From assembly GCF_020523605.1 (NCBI RefSeq), contig NZ_JAJAQI010000001.1:62001-126000 (forward strand): a stretch of 64,000 nt of DNA, read 5' to 3'. The position numbers were made by a program, and so were the translations under genes. Shown one piece after another: positions 25,725-35,221 of this stretch (position 1 is its first letter; the number at the start of each line of letters is the position of its first letter). A model generated the notes under the pieces. It worked only from the letters and a program-made list of their open reading frames with translations. It did not search any database and was not told the DNA's origin. The stretch comes from Roseicella aerolata (GTDB lineage Bacteria > Pseudomonadota > Alphaproteobacteria > Acetobacterales > Acetobacteraceae).

Positions 25725-26906
25725 CTATTCGGCCGCGACCGCCGGCGGCGCCGTGCCGCCATGCTTGGCGCCGCGGCCTTTCGCCCCTTGCGGCGGCTCA
25801 TGCGCCATCTCGGCCATCGCCTTCTCCACATGCCGGCCGAAGACGTATTCCGCCGGGCGCTGGTGGGAGAGGTCGATCTCCGGCGCGAACGCGCCTTCCG
25901 TCCTCGGGCCGCGCATCTGCACCGCCAGCGCCTTCCAGGGGCGCTTCACGGCATCGACCACCGCCGTCGCCTCGAAGCCGCTATGGACCATGCAATCGGC
26001 GCATTTCTCGTAGTTGCCGGTGCCGTACTTGTCCCAGTCGGTCGTCTCCATCAGCTCCGTGAAGGACTTCGCATAGCCCTCGCCCAGCAGGTAGCAGGGC
26101 CGCTGCCAGCCGAAGATGTTGCGCGTCGGGTTGCCCCAGGGCGTGCAGTGGTAGCTCTGGTTGCCTGCGAGGAAATCGAGGAAGAGCGGGCTGTTGCCCA
26201 TCTTCCAGCCCTTGCCCTGGCCGCGGGCGAAGATGCCGCGGAACAGCTCCTTGGTCTTGCGGCGGTTCAGGAAGTGCTGCTGGTCCGGCGCCCGTTCATA
26301 GGCATAGCCGGGGGAGACCATGATGGCATCGACGCCCATCGTGGTGACGTCGTCGAAGAACCGCGCCATCCGCTCGGGCTCGGCATTGTTGAAGAGCGTG
26401 GCATTGATCGCCACCCGGAAGCCGCGCGCCTTGGCATCCTTCAGCGCGGCCACGGCGCGGTCGTAGACGCCCTTCTGGCTGACGGCCCAGTCATGCTGGT
26501 CCTTGTCGCCGTCCAGGTGGATGTCCCAGGTGAAGCGCGGATGCGGCTTGTAGGCCGCGATCTTCTTCTCCAGCAGCAGGGCGTTGGTGCAGAGGATGAT
26601 GATCTTGCCGCGCGCCAGGATCTTCTCGACGATCTCCGGCATCTCCTTGTGCAGCAGCGGCTCCCCGCCCGCGATGGCGACCACCGGCGCGCCGCACTCA
26701 TCCACCGCGTCGAGGCATTCCTGCACCGACAGGCGCTTGTTCAGGATGGGATCGGGATAGTCGATCTTGCCGCAGCCGGCGCAGGCCAGGTTGCAGCGGA
26801 ACAGCGGCTCCAGCATCAGCACCAGCGGGTAGCGCTTCCGCCCCAGCAGATGCTGTTTCAGGATATAGGCGCCGACCTTGATCTGCTGCCGCAGCGGGAT
26901 ACCCAT
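25725..26906 (-). CDS. hpnH: HpnH, radical SAM adenosyl-hopene transferase
   Basis: A 393-residue radical S-adenosylmethionine enzyme that joins an adenosyl group to diploptene, the first step of extended hopanoid synthesis. The cluster motif CNLACAGC gives Cys38, Cys42 and Cys45 (CxxxCxxC). AIAGGEPLLH near residue 88 is the SAM-binding GGEP motif. A C-terminal pair in YEKCADCMVHSGFEA is a further HpnH trait. The ATG at 26906 begins MGIPLRQQIKVGAYILKQ, the standard HpnH start. It lies 195 bases after ispH on the same strand. Its product is the substrate of HpnG, encoded 5 kb away in the other block. Confidence 0.97.
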   Translation of the reverse strand: MGIPLRQQIKVGAYILKQHLLGRKRYPLVLMLEPLFRCNLACAGCGKIDYPDPILNKRLSVQECLDAVDECGAPVVAIAGGEPLLHKEMPEIVEKILARGKIIILCTNALLLEKKIAAYKPHPRFTWDIHLDGDKDQHDWAVSQKGVYDRAVAALKDAKARGFRVAINATLFNNAEPERMARFFDDVTTMGVDAIMVSPGYAYERAPDQQHFLNRRKTKELFRGIFARGQGKGWKMGNSPLFLDFLAGNQSYHCTPWGNPTRNIFGWQRPCYLLGEGYAKSFTELMETTDWDKYGTGNYEKCADCMVHSGFEATAVVDAVKRPWKALAVQMRGPRTEGAFAPEIDLSHQRPAEYVFGRHVEKAMAEMAHEPPQGAKGRGAKHGGTAPPAVAAE

Positions 26907-27101
26907 ACGCTGTCCACTCCTCCTCGGGCGGCGGCGCCGGCCCGCGATGATCCGCCACGGATGGCATGTCACCCATGGTCATTTCCACACCCAATCCCGG
27001 CAGGGCAGGGTCGCGCCAGGCGGCGGCCTTGCCCCGGAACCCTGCGGCCGGACCCGAACCCGTGACGCCGGGCGCGACGCCGCCCGGCCCCGTGCCCGGC
27101 G

Positions 27102-28046
27102 TCAGGAGGCCGCGCTGGCCGCCGGCTCCAGCAGCGCCGCCGGCAGCTTGAACTGCACATCCTCCACGAGGCCCGGCATGGTCGAGACCTCGACCGGCCC
27201 GAGCGCGCCGATGGCCGCGATCACCTCCTGCACCAGCGCCTCGGGCGCGGAGGCGCCGGCGGTGATCCCCACCGTCTCCGCCCCCCGAAGCCATTCGGGC
27301 CGCAACCCGGCCGCGTCCGCGATCAGGTAGCAGGGCAGGCCCTGCTCGCTCCCGATCTCCCGCAGCCGGTTGGAATTGGAACTGTTGGCCGCGCCGACAA
27401 CCAGCAGCACGTCCACCCGCTTCGCCAATTCCCGGACCGCCACCTGGCGGTTCTGGGTGGCATAGCAGATGTCGCGCGTGTCCGGCCCGATGATGTCGCG
27501 GAACCGGCGGTGCAGCGCCTCGATCGTCGCGCGGGTGTCGTCCACCGAGAGAGTCGTCTGGGTGACATAGGCGACCGGCCGGTCGCGCGGGATCGGCAGC
27601 CGCGCCACCTCCTCGGGCTTCGCGACCAGATGGACCTCCCCGGGAAGCTGGCCGAGCGTGCCGACCACCTCGGGATGGCCGGCATGGCCGATGAGGATGA
27701 CGGTCCGCCCCATGGAGAGATAGCGCCGCCCCTCGACATGCACCTTGGAGACCAGCGGGCAGGTCGCGTCCAGCACCGGCAGGCCGCGCGCCGCCGCCGC
27801 GTCCTCCACCGCCCGGGCGACGCCATGGGCGGAGAAGACCGTCACCGCGCCGTCCGGCACCTCCTCCAGCTCCTGCACGAAGCGGGCGCCCTTGGCCTCC
27901 AGCGCCTCGACCACGCGCCGGTTGTGCACGATCTCGTGCCGGACATAGACGGGCCGGCCGTATCGCTCGAGGGCGCGCTCGACGATCTCGACCGCCCTGA
28001 CGACCCCGGCGCAGAAGCCCCTGGGCTGCGCCAGTATGATCCGCAT
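27102..28046 (-). CDS. ispH: 4-hydroxy-3-methylbut-2-enyl diphosphate reductase
   Basis: This iron-sulphur enzyme is the last step of the MEP pathway, making IPP and DMAPP for isoprenoids including squalene. The 314-residue length is normal. Cluster cysteines are seen in RGFCAGV (Cys12), [11 protein letters not shown] and [10 protein letters not shown]. The substrate-binding pieces [26 protein letters not shown] and ANSSNSNRL are all intact. The start ATG at 28046 is preceded directly by GAGGGG; much longer in-frame openings upstream run antisense to other genes and were rejected. Placement directly upstream of hpnH on the same strand couples precursor supply with hopanoid extension. Confidence 0.98.
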   Translation of the reverse strand: MRIILAQPRGFCAGVVRAVEIVERALERYGRPVYVRHEIVHNRRVVEALEAKGARFVQELEEVPDGAVTVFSAHGVARAVEDAAAARGLPVLDATCPLVSKVHVEGRRYLSMGRTVILIGHAGHPEVVGTLGQLPGEVHLVAKPEEVARLPIPRDRPVAYVTQTTLSVDDTRATIEALHRRFRDIIGPDTRDICYATQNRQVAVRELAKRVDVLLVVGAANSSNSNRLREIGSEQGLPCYLIADAAGLRPEWLRGAETVGITAGASAPEALVQEVIAAIGALGPVEVSTMPGLVEDVQFKLPAALLEPAASAAS

Positions 28047-28365
28047 CCCCTCGCCCCCGTGGTTGCCGCGCATTCCCACATGCCACAGCCGGGAGCGCCC
28101 GGCACCGCAGCATCTTGCGCCGGTGGAATTTTGCGCCCGCTTGCGGCAGGCTTGCAACCCGGGGCCGGGCCGGAAGGCCGCCCGGGGCGGGGCAGCGCGC
28201 CGCAGCGGGGTCTCCGCCGCGCCGCCGGCCCTGCGCGCGAGCCGGCCGGGGGCGCATCCGGCGGGTGAGGCGACCGCCCGCGGCGGCCGGGGCCGGCGCG
28301 ATCCAGGGCCGCTCCTCCATCCCGCCCCATTGCAGACCGGCCCCGGCGCCTTCAGAAGTCTGCCC
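28047..28365. other. divergent intergenic region between ispH and copC
   Basis: A 319-base gap separates two divergent transcription units. I see no open frame with gene-like composition and no repeat copy. A promoter for each direction is expected here, but no hexamer pair is convincing. Confidence 0.4.
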
Positions 28366-28761
28366 GTGTCCCCGCCCGCTGCCCCGATCCGGCCTGGCCG
28401 CCGCCGCCTGCTCGCCCTCGCCGCCCCGCTTCTGCTGCCGGCGCGGCGCGCCGCGGCGCATGCGGTGGTCGTCGCGTCCGATCCCGCGGCGGGGGCGAGC
28501 CTCGCCGCCCCGCCCCGGCGCGTCACCCTCCGCTTCAACAGCCGCATCGACCAGGCCCGCAGCCGGCTGGTGCTGGCCGGGCCGGACGGGGCGCAGGTGC
28601 CGCTGGAGGTTGCACCGGCGGGCGAGCCGACGGTGCTGGAGGCCGTGCTGGACCCGGCCGCGACGCTGGCCCCCGGCGCCTGGCGGCTGCGCTGGCAGGT
28701 GCTGGCGCTGGACGGCCATGTCACCCGCGGCGACATCCCCTTCACGGTCCGGCCGCGCTGA
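28366..28761 (+). CDS. copC: CopC-domain periplasmic copper-binding protein
   Basis: A 131-residue exported protein. With the GTG start at 28366 the signal peptide contains twin arginines and ends [12 protein letters not shown], so the mature protein would begin with His. An N-terminal His is one ligand of the Cu(II) brace of CopC. The partner motif [12 protein letters not shown] near the C-terminus supplies the Asp and His ligands, so the Cu(II) site looks complete. The Met-rich Cu(I) site of some CopC proteins is missing. It is the first gene of copC-copD-hpnN-lnt and lies 9 bases before copD. It probably hands copper to CopD for uptake. Confidence 0.88.
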   Translation: MSPPAAPIRPGRRRLLALAAPLLLPARRAAAHAVVVASDPAAGASLAAPPRRVTLRFNSRIDQARSRLVLAGPDGAQVPLEVAPAGEPTVLEAVLDPAATLAPGAWRLRWQVLALDGHVTRGDIPFTVRPR

Positions 28762-28770
28762 GCCCCGCCC

Positions 28771-30321
28771 TTGGACCTCCTCCCCGATCTCCACGGCGCC
28801 TTCGGCGTGGTGCTGCATGCGGGGGAACTGGCCGCGCGCACCGCGCTGCTCGGCAGCGTCGCCTTCTGGGTGCTGCTGGCCCTGCCGCTCGCGCCCTGGC
28901 TGCCGCCCGGGGATGCCGGAAGGCTGCGGGCGATCGGCCGCGGCGCGGCGATAGTGTCGGCTATCGCCGCCCTGGCTCTCACCTGCGTCTCGGCCGGCCT
29001 CGCCCTGCTCGTCCTGGCGGCGACGCTGGATGCGCCCCTTGGCAGCCTGCTGGGCGCCGATTTCGTCCGGGCGGCTGCCCTTGCCCTGGCCGCCATCCTC
29101 GCTCTCCTGGCGCTGGCGGCGGGCCGTGGCGTGCCGGGCCCGGCGCGGCGCGCGGCGCTGCTGGCCGCGGCGCTGGCCCTGCTGGCCGGCATGATGGCCA
29201 GCAGCCATGCGATGGCGCGCACGCAGGACCGGGCGATGCTGCTGGCCGCGACCGGGCTGCACCAGTTGGGCGCCGCGCTCTGGCTCGGCGGCCTGCCGGC
29301 GCTGCTGGCGAGCCTGCGGTTGACCCCCGGCTCCGCCCGCCGCATCGGGCAGCGCTATTCGGCCCTGGCGGCCGCGGGCGTCGGGCTGATCCTGCTCGGC
29401 GCCGCCGGCTACTGGCTGGGCTATATCGGGGAGGTCGGGGCGCTGTACGAGACGGCCTATGGCGCCCTGTCCGCGACCAAGGCGGTGATGGTCGGGCTGC
29501 TCCTGCTGCTGGGCGCGTCCAACTGGCTGCTGCTGCACCGCCTCCCCGGCGCGGAGCGCGGCCTCGCGCGCCTGCGCTGCTTCGTCGAATCGGAGATCCT
29601 GATCGGCATCGCGGTGCTGGCGGCCGCGGCCGCCAGCACCGCGATGCCGCCGGCGGCCGATATGCCGGGGGACCGGGTGACCTGGGCCGAGGTCACGCAG
29701 CGCTTCACCCCCGCCCTGCCGTGGCCGGAGGGGCCGAGGCATGGAGACCCGGCCCTGACGGCGCCGCAGGCCGCCACTTCGGGCGAGGGGCCACCGCCGC
29801 GCCAGGCCCGGGACACCGCCCGGGGCGGGGCCAACCACCGCTCGGTCGGCCTCGTGCTGCTGCTGGCCGGCCTCGCGGCGCTGCTGGACGCGACCGGGCG
29901 GGTGCCGCTCACGCGGCACTGGCCGCTGGCCTTCCTCGGGCTCGCCGGCCTCATCCTGCTGCGCGCCGACCCGGAGGCGGCGCATTCCTTGCTGGCCGGG
30001 CTGCTGGTGGCGGGCCTCGCCATCGCCGAATGGGGGGCGCGGCTCGGCCGCATCACCGGCCGGGCCCGCGCCATCCTGCCTTCGGCCATGCTGGCCGGCG
30101 GCGTGCTGCTGCTGGCGCAGACGGCGGCCCTCGCCCATGGGAAGGAGGCTCTGCTGGTCAGGCTGCCGAACCTGCCGCTCGCCGTGCTGGCGGTGGCCGG
30201 CGGCTGCGCGCGATTCGCGGAACTGCGTGGCCCGGCGGACATCGCCCGCCTTGCCCGCTGGATCTGGCCGGCATGCCTGGTGCTGATCGGCCTGTTGCTG
30301 GTCCTCTCCCATGAAGCGTGA
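28771..30321 (+). CDS. copD: CopD-family copper import membrane protein
   Basis: A 516-residue polytopic membrane protein with about twelve or more hydrophobic helices. CopD landmarks include [11 protein letters not shown] near residue 130 with a conserved His, [20 protein letters not shown] near 160 and [11 protein letters not shown] near 245. A less hydrophobic loop (residues about 290-355) breaks the protein into two membrane parts, so the C-terminal part may be a lineage-specific extension. TTG at 28771 is the only start that keeps the [20 protein letters not shown] helix and sits just after copC. The end overlaps hpnN by 11 bases, indicating coupled translation. Confidence 0.85.
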   Translation: MDLLPDLHGAFGVVLHAGELAARTALLGSVAFWVLLALPLAPWLPPGDAGRLRAIGRGAAIVSAIAALALTCVSAGLALLVLAATLDAPLGSLLGADFVRAAALALAAILALLALAAGRGVPGPARRAALLAAALALLAGMMASSHAMARTQDRAMLLAATGLHQLGAALWLGGLPALLASLRLTPGSARRIGQRYSALAAAGVGLILLGAAGYWLGYIGEVGALYETAYGALSATKAVMVGLLLLLGASNWLLLHRLPGAERGLARLRCFVESEILIGIAVLAAAAASTAMPPAADMPGDRVTWAEVTQRFTPALPWPEGPRHGDPALTAPQAATSGEGPPPRQARDTARGGANHRSVGLVLLLAGLAALLDATGRVPLTRHWPLAFLGLAGLILLRADPEAAHSLLAGLLVAGLAIAEWGARLGRITGRARAILPSAMLAGGVLLLAQTAALAHGKEALLVRLPNLPLAVLAVAGGCARFAELRGPADIARLARWIWPACLVLIGLLLVLSHEA

Positions 30322-32977
30322 CGCCGCCGGGCGGGCTGCCGGGGGGAGTCTTCCCCCCGGGGGGGAGGCAAGGGGGCCGGGCTCCCTGGCCGGCCGGGTC
30401 GCCTCGGCGCTCGTCGGCTGGAGCACGCACCGCCCCCGCCTGGTGCTGCTGCTCTCGCTGCTGGTCGGCGCCTTGTCCTGCTGGGTGGTGGCGACCCGCT
30501 TCGCCCTGAACACCGATATCGGCGCGCTCTTCCCCCCGGACCTGCCCTGGCGGCAGACCGAGCACGCGATGGACCGCGCCTTCCCGCAGCGGGACGATGT
30601 CATCGCGGTGGTGGTGGACGGCGCGACGCCGGATGTGGCGGAGCGCGCGGCGGCCGCGCTGGCCGAGGCGCTCTCCGCCCGCCCGGCGCTGTTCCGCCGC
30701 GTCGCGCGCCCGGATGCCGACCCCTTCTTCCGCCGTAGCGCGCTGCTGTTCCCGGAGGAGGCGGAGGTCCGCAGCGCGACCGAGCGGATCATCGCGGCCC
30801 AGCCCATGCTCGGGACGCTGGCCGCCGATCCGAGCCTGCGCGGCGTCGCCCGCACCCTCGAACTGGTCGCCGAGGGGCTGCAGCGGGGCGAGGGCGACCC
30901 GGCCGTGCTCCGCCCGGCGCTGGGCGCCCTGGCGGCGAGCGCCGAGGCGGCCGCGGAAGGCCGCCTCGCGCCGCTCGACTGGGCGGCGCTCTTCACCGGG
31001 CTCGCGCCCGACCCGCGCGCGCTCCGGCGCTTCGTGCTGGTGCAGCCGGTGCCCGATTACGGCGCCCTGGCGCCGACCGCGACGGCGACGGCGATGGTGC
31101 GGGCGGAGGCGGCGCGGCTCGGCCTGACGCCGGAGAACGGGGTGCGGATGCGCCTGACCGGCGACCTGGTCATGGGGGATGAGGAATTCTCCACCGTCTT
31201 CGGCGGGGCGATCACGGAGAACCTCCTCGCCCTGCTCTCGGTCGGGCTGCTGCTCTGGCTGGGGCTGCGCTCGGGCCGGCTGATCTTCCCGATCCTCGGG
31301 ACGCTGGTGCTCGGCCTGCCCGTCACGGCCGCCTTCGGGCTGCTGGTCGTCGGGCCCTTCAACCCGCTTTCCATCGCCTTCGCCGTGCTCTTCATCGGCT
31401 TCGGCGTGGATTTCGGCATCCAGTACGCGGTCCGCCTGCGGGAGCAGCGGCACCGGCTGCCGAACCAGGCGCTGCGCCCGGCGCTGGTGGCGGCGGCGGG
31501 GATGGCGGGGGAGGGGATCGCGCTCGCCGCCCTCGCCCTCGGCCTCGGCTTCCTCGCCTTCCTGCCGACCGACTACCGGGGCCTGTCGGATCTCGGCGTC
31601 ATCGCCGCGGCGGGGATGCTGATCGCGGTGGTGATCAGCCTGACCACCCTGCCGGCCTGGCTGGTCTTCACCAGGCCGAAGCCGGAGCCGGAAGGGGTGG
31701 GCTATGCCATGCTGGCGCCGCTCGACCGCTTCCTCGCGCGGCGGGCGCGGGGCGTCGCCCTGGCGGCGCTGCTGGTCGGCCTGCTCTGCGCCGCGCTGCT
31801 GCCGCTGCTGCGCTTCGACACCAACCCGGTGAATCTCCGCGACCCGCAGACCGAGGCGGTCTCCACCTTCCGCGAGCTGATGCGGGATCCGGCCACCACC
31901 CCCAACACCATCGAGGTGCTGGCGCCCGACCTGCCCGCGGCGCAGGCCCTGGCGCGCCGGCTGGAGGCGCTGCCCGAGGTCTCCGGCAGCATGACCCTGG
32001 CGAGCTTCGTGCCGGGGGGGCAGGACGCGAAGCTCGCGCTGATCGAGGATGCGCGCGACCTGCTGGGACCGACGCTGGAGCCGCCCGTCACGGCCGGGCC
32101 GCCGAGCGATGCGGAGGCCGGGGCGGCGCTCGCCAGGGCCGCGGCGGCGCTGCGCGGGGCGGGCGGCGCGCTGGCGGCGGAGGCCGGGCGGCTGGCGGCG
32201 GCGCTGGAGCACCTCGCGGCCGGGCCGGCGGCGGGCCGCGAGCGGCTGGCCGCCGCGCTGCTGCCCGGGCTGGGCTGGACGCTCGACACGCTGCGCCAGG
32301 CCCTCGCGGCCCGGCCGGTGACGGTGGAGACCCTGCCGGCGGACCTCGTCCGCAACTGGATCACGCCCGAGGGCCAGGCACGGGTCGAGGTCCGGCCGCG
32401 CGACCTCTCCGACCGGTCGGAGGCCATGGCACGCTTCGCCCGGGCGGTGCAGGCCGTGGTGCCGGCGGCCTCCGGCCCGGCCATCTCCGTCCAGGAGGCC
32501 TCCCGCACCATCCAGCTCGCCTTCCTCAAGGCCGGCGCGCTGGCGACCGTGCTGATCATGGTCCTGCTGCTGGTCACGCTGCGGTCCTGGCGGCTGGCGC
32601 TGCTGGCCCTGGCGCCGCTGGCGCTCGCCGGGCTGCTGACCCTGGTGACCTGCATCGCCATCGGCATGCCGCTCAACCTCGCCAACATCATCGCCCTGCC
32701 GCTGCTCTTCGCCCAGGGCGTCGCCTTCGACATCTACTATGTCGCGGCCTGGCGGAAGGGGGAGCGGTCGCTGCTGCCTTCCTCCCTGACGCGGGCGATG
32801 CTCTACAGCGCGCTGACCAACGGCACCGCCTTCGGCTCGCTGGCGCTGTCGGGCCACCCCGGCACGGCCAGCATGGGCGTGCTGCTGGCCATGAGCCTGG
32901 TCTTCGCGCTGGCGACGGTGATGCTGACCCTGCCGGCGCTGCTGCCACTGTTTGCCGGGGACCGGCACAGGCCGTAA
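30311..32977 (+). CDS. hpnN: HpnN, RND-superfamily hopanoid transporter
   Basis: An 888-residue MMPL/RND-type permease that moves hopanoids from the inner to the outer membrane. An N-terminal helix (VLLLSLLVGALSCWVV) follows a 35-residue Gly/Pro-rich lead. Two periplasmic domains alternate with helix groups near 300-455 and 735-880. The sterol-sensing-like stretch AFAVLFIGFGVDFGIQYAVRLRE near residue 357 and the C-terminal GVAFDIYYVAAWRKGE are family marks. The ATG lies inside copD. A start nearer the first helix (GTG-type codons) is possible because the lead is atypical. Genetic coupling to copCD rather than to shc is notable. Confidence 0.92.
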   Translation: MKRDAAGRAAGGSLPPGGEARGPGSLAGRVASALVGWSTHRPRLVLLLSLLVGALSCWVVATRFALNTDIGALFPPDLPWRQTEHAMDRAFPQRDDVIAVVVDGATPDVAERAAAALAEALSARPALFRRVARPDADPFFRRSALLFPEEAEVRSATERIIAAQPMLGTLAADPSLRGVARTLELVAEGLQRGEGDPAVLRPALGALAASAEAAAEGRLAPLDWAALFTGLAPDPRALRRFVLVQPVPDYGALAPTATATAMVRAEAARLGLTPENGVRMRLTGDLVMGDEEFSTVFGGAITENLLALLSVGLLLWLGLRSGRLIFPILGTLVLGLPVTAAFGLLVVGPFNPLSIAFAVLFIGFGVDFGIQYAVRLREQRHRLPNQALRPALVAAAGMAGEGIALAALALGLGFLAFLPTDYRGLSDLGVIAAAGMLIAVVISLTTLPAWLVFTRPKPEPEGVGYAMLAPLDRFLARRARGVALAALLVGLLCAALLPLLRFDTNPVNLRDPQTEAVSTFRELMRDPATTPNTIEVLAPDLPAAQALARRLEALPEVSGSMTLASFVPGGQDAKLALIEDARDLLGPTLEPPVTAGPPSDAEAGAALARAAAALRGAGGALAAEAGRLAAALEHLAAGPAAGRERLAAALLPGLGWTLDTLRQALAARPVTVETLPADLVRNWITPEGQARVEVRPRDLSDRSEAMARFARAVQAVVPAASGPAISVQEASRTIQLAFLKAGALATVLIMVLLLVTLRSWRLALLALAPLALAGLLTLVTCIAIGMPLNLANIIALPLLFAQGVAFDIYYVAAWRKGERSLLPSSLTRAMLYSALTNGTAFGSLALSGHPGTASMGVLLAMSLVFALATVMLTLPALLPLFAGDRHRP

Positions 32978-33025
32978 CGCGCGCCTCCCTTGCGGCGGCC
33001 TGGGCGTGAGGGGTAGGGGGAGCGC

Positions 33026-34570
33026 GTGTTCCGCTCCTTCCCCGACCGCCTCGCGGCCCTCCCCTGGCGCCGGCAGCTCCTCCTCGCCTTCGGCCTCGGC
33101 CTTCTCTCCGCCCTCGCCTTCCCGCCGGTGCATGCGGTGCCGGTGCTGCTGCTCTCGGTGCCCGGGCTGCTGGCCCTGGCCGGGGCGCAGCAGGGATGGC
33201 GCCGGGCGGCCTGGATCGCCTTCGGCTGGGGCTGGGGCCAGGGGCTGGCCGGCATCTACTGGGTGACCGAGGCCATCCTGACGGATACGGCGAATTTCTG
33301 GTGGCTGGTGCCGCTGGCGGCGCCGGCCCTGGCCATCGCCTTCGGCCTCTTCGCCATTCCCCCGGTGCTGGCGGCGCGCGCCCTGCCGGCGGGCTGGCCG
33401 CGCGTGGCGGGCTTCGCCGGCGCCTGGGTGCTGGCGGAGATGGCGCGCGGGGTGCTGTTCACCGGCTTTCCCTGGAACCTGATGGGCACGGCCTGGGCCT
33501 TCGCGGCGCTGCCGGTGCAGGCGGCCTCCCTCATCGGCGTGCACGGGCTCTCGCTGGCGACGATGCTGCTGGCCGGCCTGCCGCTGCTGCGCGGCTGGCG
33601 GCACTGGGCGGCGGGGGCGCTGGCGCTGGTGGCCTTCGCCGGTTTCGGAACCTGGCGGCTGGCCCAGCCTGCGCCACCGGCCCAGCCGGTGCGGCTGGTG
33701 CTGGTGCAGGGCAATGTGGCGCAGGAGGTGAAGTGGCGGCAGGACCAGCGCCTGCCGATCTTCCGCCGCTACCTCGCGCTGACCGAGGGGGCGGCGCAGG
33801 CCGCCCGTGCCGTCGATCCAGAGGCGCGCATCGCGGTGATCTGGCCGGAAACCGCCAGCCCCTTCCTGCTGACCCAGGACCCGGAGGCGCGCCGGCTGGC
33901 GGCCGAGGCGCTGCCGGAAGGTGCGACGCTGCTCGCCGGCACGGTGCGGGCCGAATGGGGGCCGGACGGTCGCGCCAGCCAGGTCTGGAACAGCCTGGCG
34001 GTGCTGGAGCGCGACGGCAGCGTGCCCGCGGTCTATGACAAGGCGCATCTGGTGCCCTTCGGGGAATACATGCCGCTCTCCGGCATCCTGCCGATCCGGC
34101 TGGTGGCGGGGGGCATGGATTTCTCGGCGGGGCCCGGCCCGGTCACGCTGGCGCCGCCCGGCCTGCCGCCCTTCGGCGCGCTGATCTGCTACGAGGTGAT
34201 CTTCCCCGCCGCGGTCACGCCCTCCCCCCGGCCGGACTGGCTGGTGAACATCACCAATGATGCCTGGTTCGGCGTCTCCTCCGGCCCGTGGCAGCATCTG
34301 GCGGCGGCGCGGCTCCGGGCGGTGGAGGAAGGTCTGCCGCTGGCGCGCGCCGCGCAGACCGGCATCTCCGCGGTGTTCGACGCGCGCGGCCGCCGGCTCG
34401 CCCTGTTGCCGACCGGGGCGACCGGCACGCTCGAGACCCCGCTGCCGGGCGCGGATCCGGCGCCGCTCTTCGCGCGCTTCGGGCTGGCCCTGCCCGGCCT
34501 CGCGGCGCTGCTGTGCCTGCTGGTGGCCTTCGTGGCGCGGCACCGGGCCACCCCGGACATGAAAGCTTGA
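33026..34570 (+). CDS. lnt: apolipoprotein N-acyltransferase
   Basis: A 514-residue inner-membrane enzyme that adds the third acyl chain to lipoproteins before export by Lol. About six N-terminal helices are followed by a nitrilase-type periplasmic domain from about residue 225. The catalytic triad is visible as Glu in VIWPETASP, Lys in YDKAHLVPFGEYMP and Cys in LICYEVIFP. NITNDAWFG and a final C-terminal helix complete the family pattern. GTG at 33026 gives a normal length, 48 bases after hpnN. Grouping with hpnN puts two outer-membrane biogenesis functions together. Confidence 0.97.
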   Translation: MFRSFPDRLAALPWRRQLLLAFGLGLLSALAFPPVHAVPVLLLSVPGLLALAGAQQGWRRAAWIAFGWGWGQGLAGIYWVTEAILTDTANFWWLVPLAAPALAIAFGLFAIPPVLAARALPAGWPRVAGFAGAWVLAEMARGVLFTGFPWNLMGTAWAFAALPVQAASLIGVHGLSLATMLLAGLPLLRGWRHWAAGALALVAFAGFGTWRLAQPAPPAQPVRLVLVQGNVAQEVKWRQDQRLPIFRRYLALTEGAAQAARAVDPEARIAVIWPETASPFLLTQDPEARRLAAEALPEGATLLAGTVRAEWGPDGRASQVWNSLAVLERDGSVPAVYDKAHLVPFGEYMPLSGILPIRLVAGGMDFSAGPGPVTLAPPGLPPFGALICYEVIFPAAVTPSPRPDWLVNITNDAWFGVSSGPWQHLAAARLRAVEEGLPLARAAQTGISAVFDARGRRLALLPTGATGTLETPLPGADPAPLFARFGLALPGLAALLCLLVAFVARHRATPDMKA

Positions 34571-34583
34571 TGCGGGATCGTTT

Positions 34584-34617
34584 TTGAGAAATCTGGACAG
34601 TATTGACGATTTCTCAA
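34584..34617. promoter_or_regulatory. inverted repeat over the -35 of the XRE gene, probable operator
   Basis: TTGAGAAAT (34584-34592) and ATTTCTCAA (34609-34617) are perfect 9-bp arms separated by 16 bases, and the right arm directly follows the -35 box. An autoregulatory site for the XRE protein encoded just downstream is the natural guess. The structure could also act as a weak terminator for lnt, whose stop is 14 bases before it. Confidence 0.5.
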
Positions 34618-34631
34618 CCTTCGCGTATAGC
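34603..34631 (+). promoter_or_regulatory. sigma-70-type promoter of the XRE regulator
   Basis: TTGACG (34603-34608) and TATAGC (34626-34631) are separated by exactly 17 bases, the best promoter match in the window. It lies 81 bases before the ATG at 34712 in a locally AT-rich patch, leaving a leader of about 74 bases. Confidence 0.65.
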
Positions 34632-34711
34632 GGGTACCCGAAGGGTCGTCAGCGCGGCAGCGTTGAGCGCGGAGTGTGTCCGGGCCGGCCCAGCAGCAGG
34701 ATGAACGGCCT

Positions 34712-35164
34712 ATGCCGAGCGACGGAAGCGGCGAGCGCGCCGAACGGGAACACCGCCCCAGCCCGATCGATGTGCATGTCGGCGCCCGGGTCCGCCTGCG
34801 CCGCACGCTGCTCGGGATGAGCCAGGAGAAGCTGGGCGATGCGCTCGGCCTGACCTTCCAGCAGGTCCAGAAATACGAGCGCGGGGTGAACCGCATCGGC
34901 GCGAGCCGGCTTTTCGACCTCTCCCGCGTGCTCGACGTGCCGATCGGGTTCTTCTTCGACGATATGCCGGATGCGCTCGGCGGTGGCGGCGCCAGCGCCG
35001 CCCGCCGCAGCTATGGCCTAGCGGAGCAGCAGGAAGGCTTCGACGACGATACCCTGCACCGGCGGGAGACGCTGGAATTGGTGCGCGCCTATTACCGCAT
35101 CACCGAGCCGGCCGTGCGCAAGCGCGTCTTCGAACTGATCAAGAGCCTGACGCCGTCCGAATAG
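34712..35164 (+). CDS. XRE-family helix-turn-helix transcriptional regulator
   Basis: A 150-residue DNA-binding protein. The HTH lies at about residues 22-78: VGARVRLRRTLLGMSQEKLGDALG then FQQVQKYERGVNRIGASRL. The recognition helix VQKYERG is that of a widespread alphaproteobacterial family encoding cytoplasmic XRE repressors. A Gly-rich linker follows (near 93-98), then an acidic segment and a C-terminal helix ETLELVRAYYRIT. Family members in Caulobacterales and Rhizobiales regulate diverse processes; the target here is unknown. A GTG at 34676 would add 12 residues, but ATG at 34712 has a CAGGA-type site and matches relatives in length. Confidence 0.9.
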   Translation: MPSDGSGERAEREHRPSPIDVHVGARVRLRRTLLGMSQEKLGDALGLTFQQVQKYERGVNRIGASRLFDLSRVLDVPIGFFFDDMPDALGGGGASAARRSYGLAEQQEGFDDDTLHRRETLELVRAYYRITEPAVRKRVFELIKSLTPSE

Positions 35165-35221
35165 GATGCGCCGGCGGCCGGGCCATCGGGCACCGGCGGT
35201 GAAGGCCCCAACCGGGTCGTA

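Noticed and set aside
26698-30996. A 1432-codon minus-strand frame joining parts of several loci.
   Set aside because: Overlaps hpnH and ispH in a different frame and is antisense to copC-copD; composition is that of a shadow frame.
30158-34543. A 1461-codon open frame on the minus strand.
   Set aside because: Antisense to hpnN and lnt; low-complexity composition; both sense genes have clear catalytic motifs.
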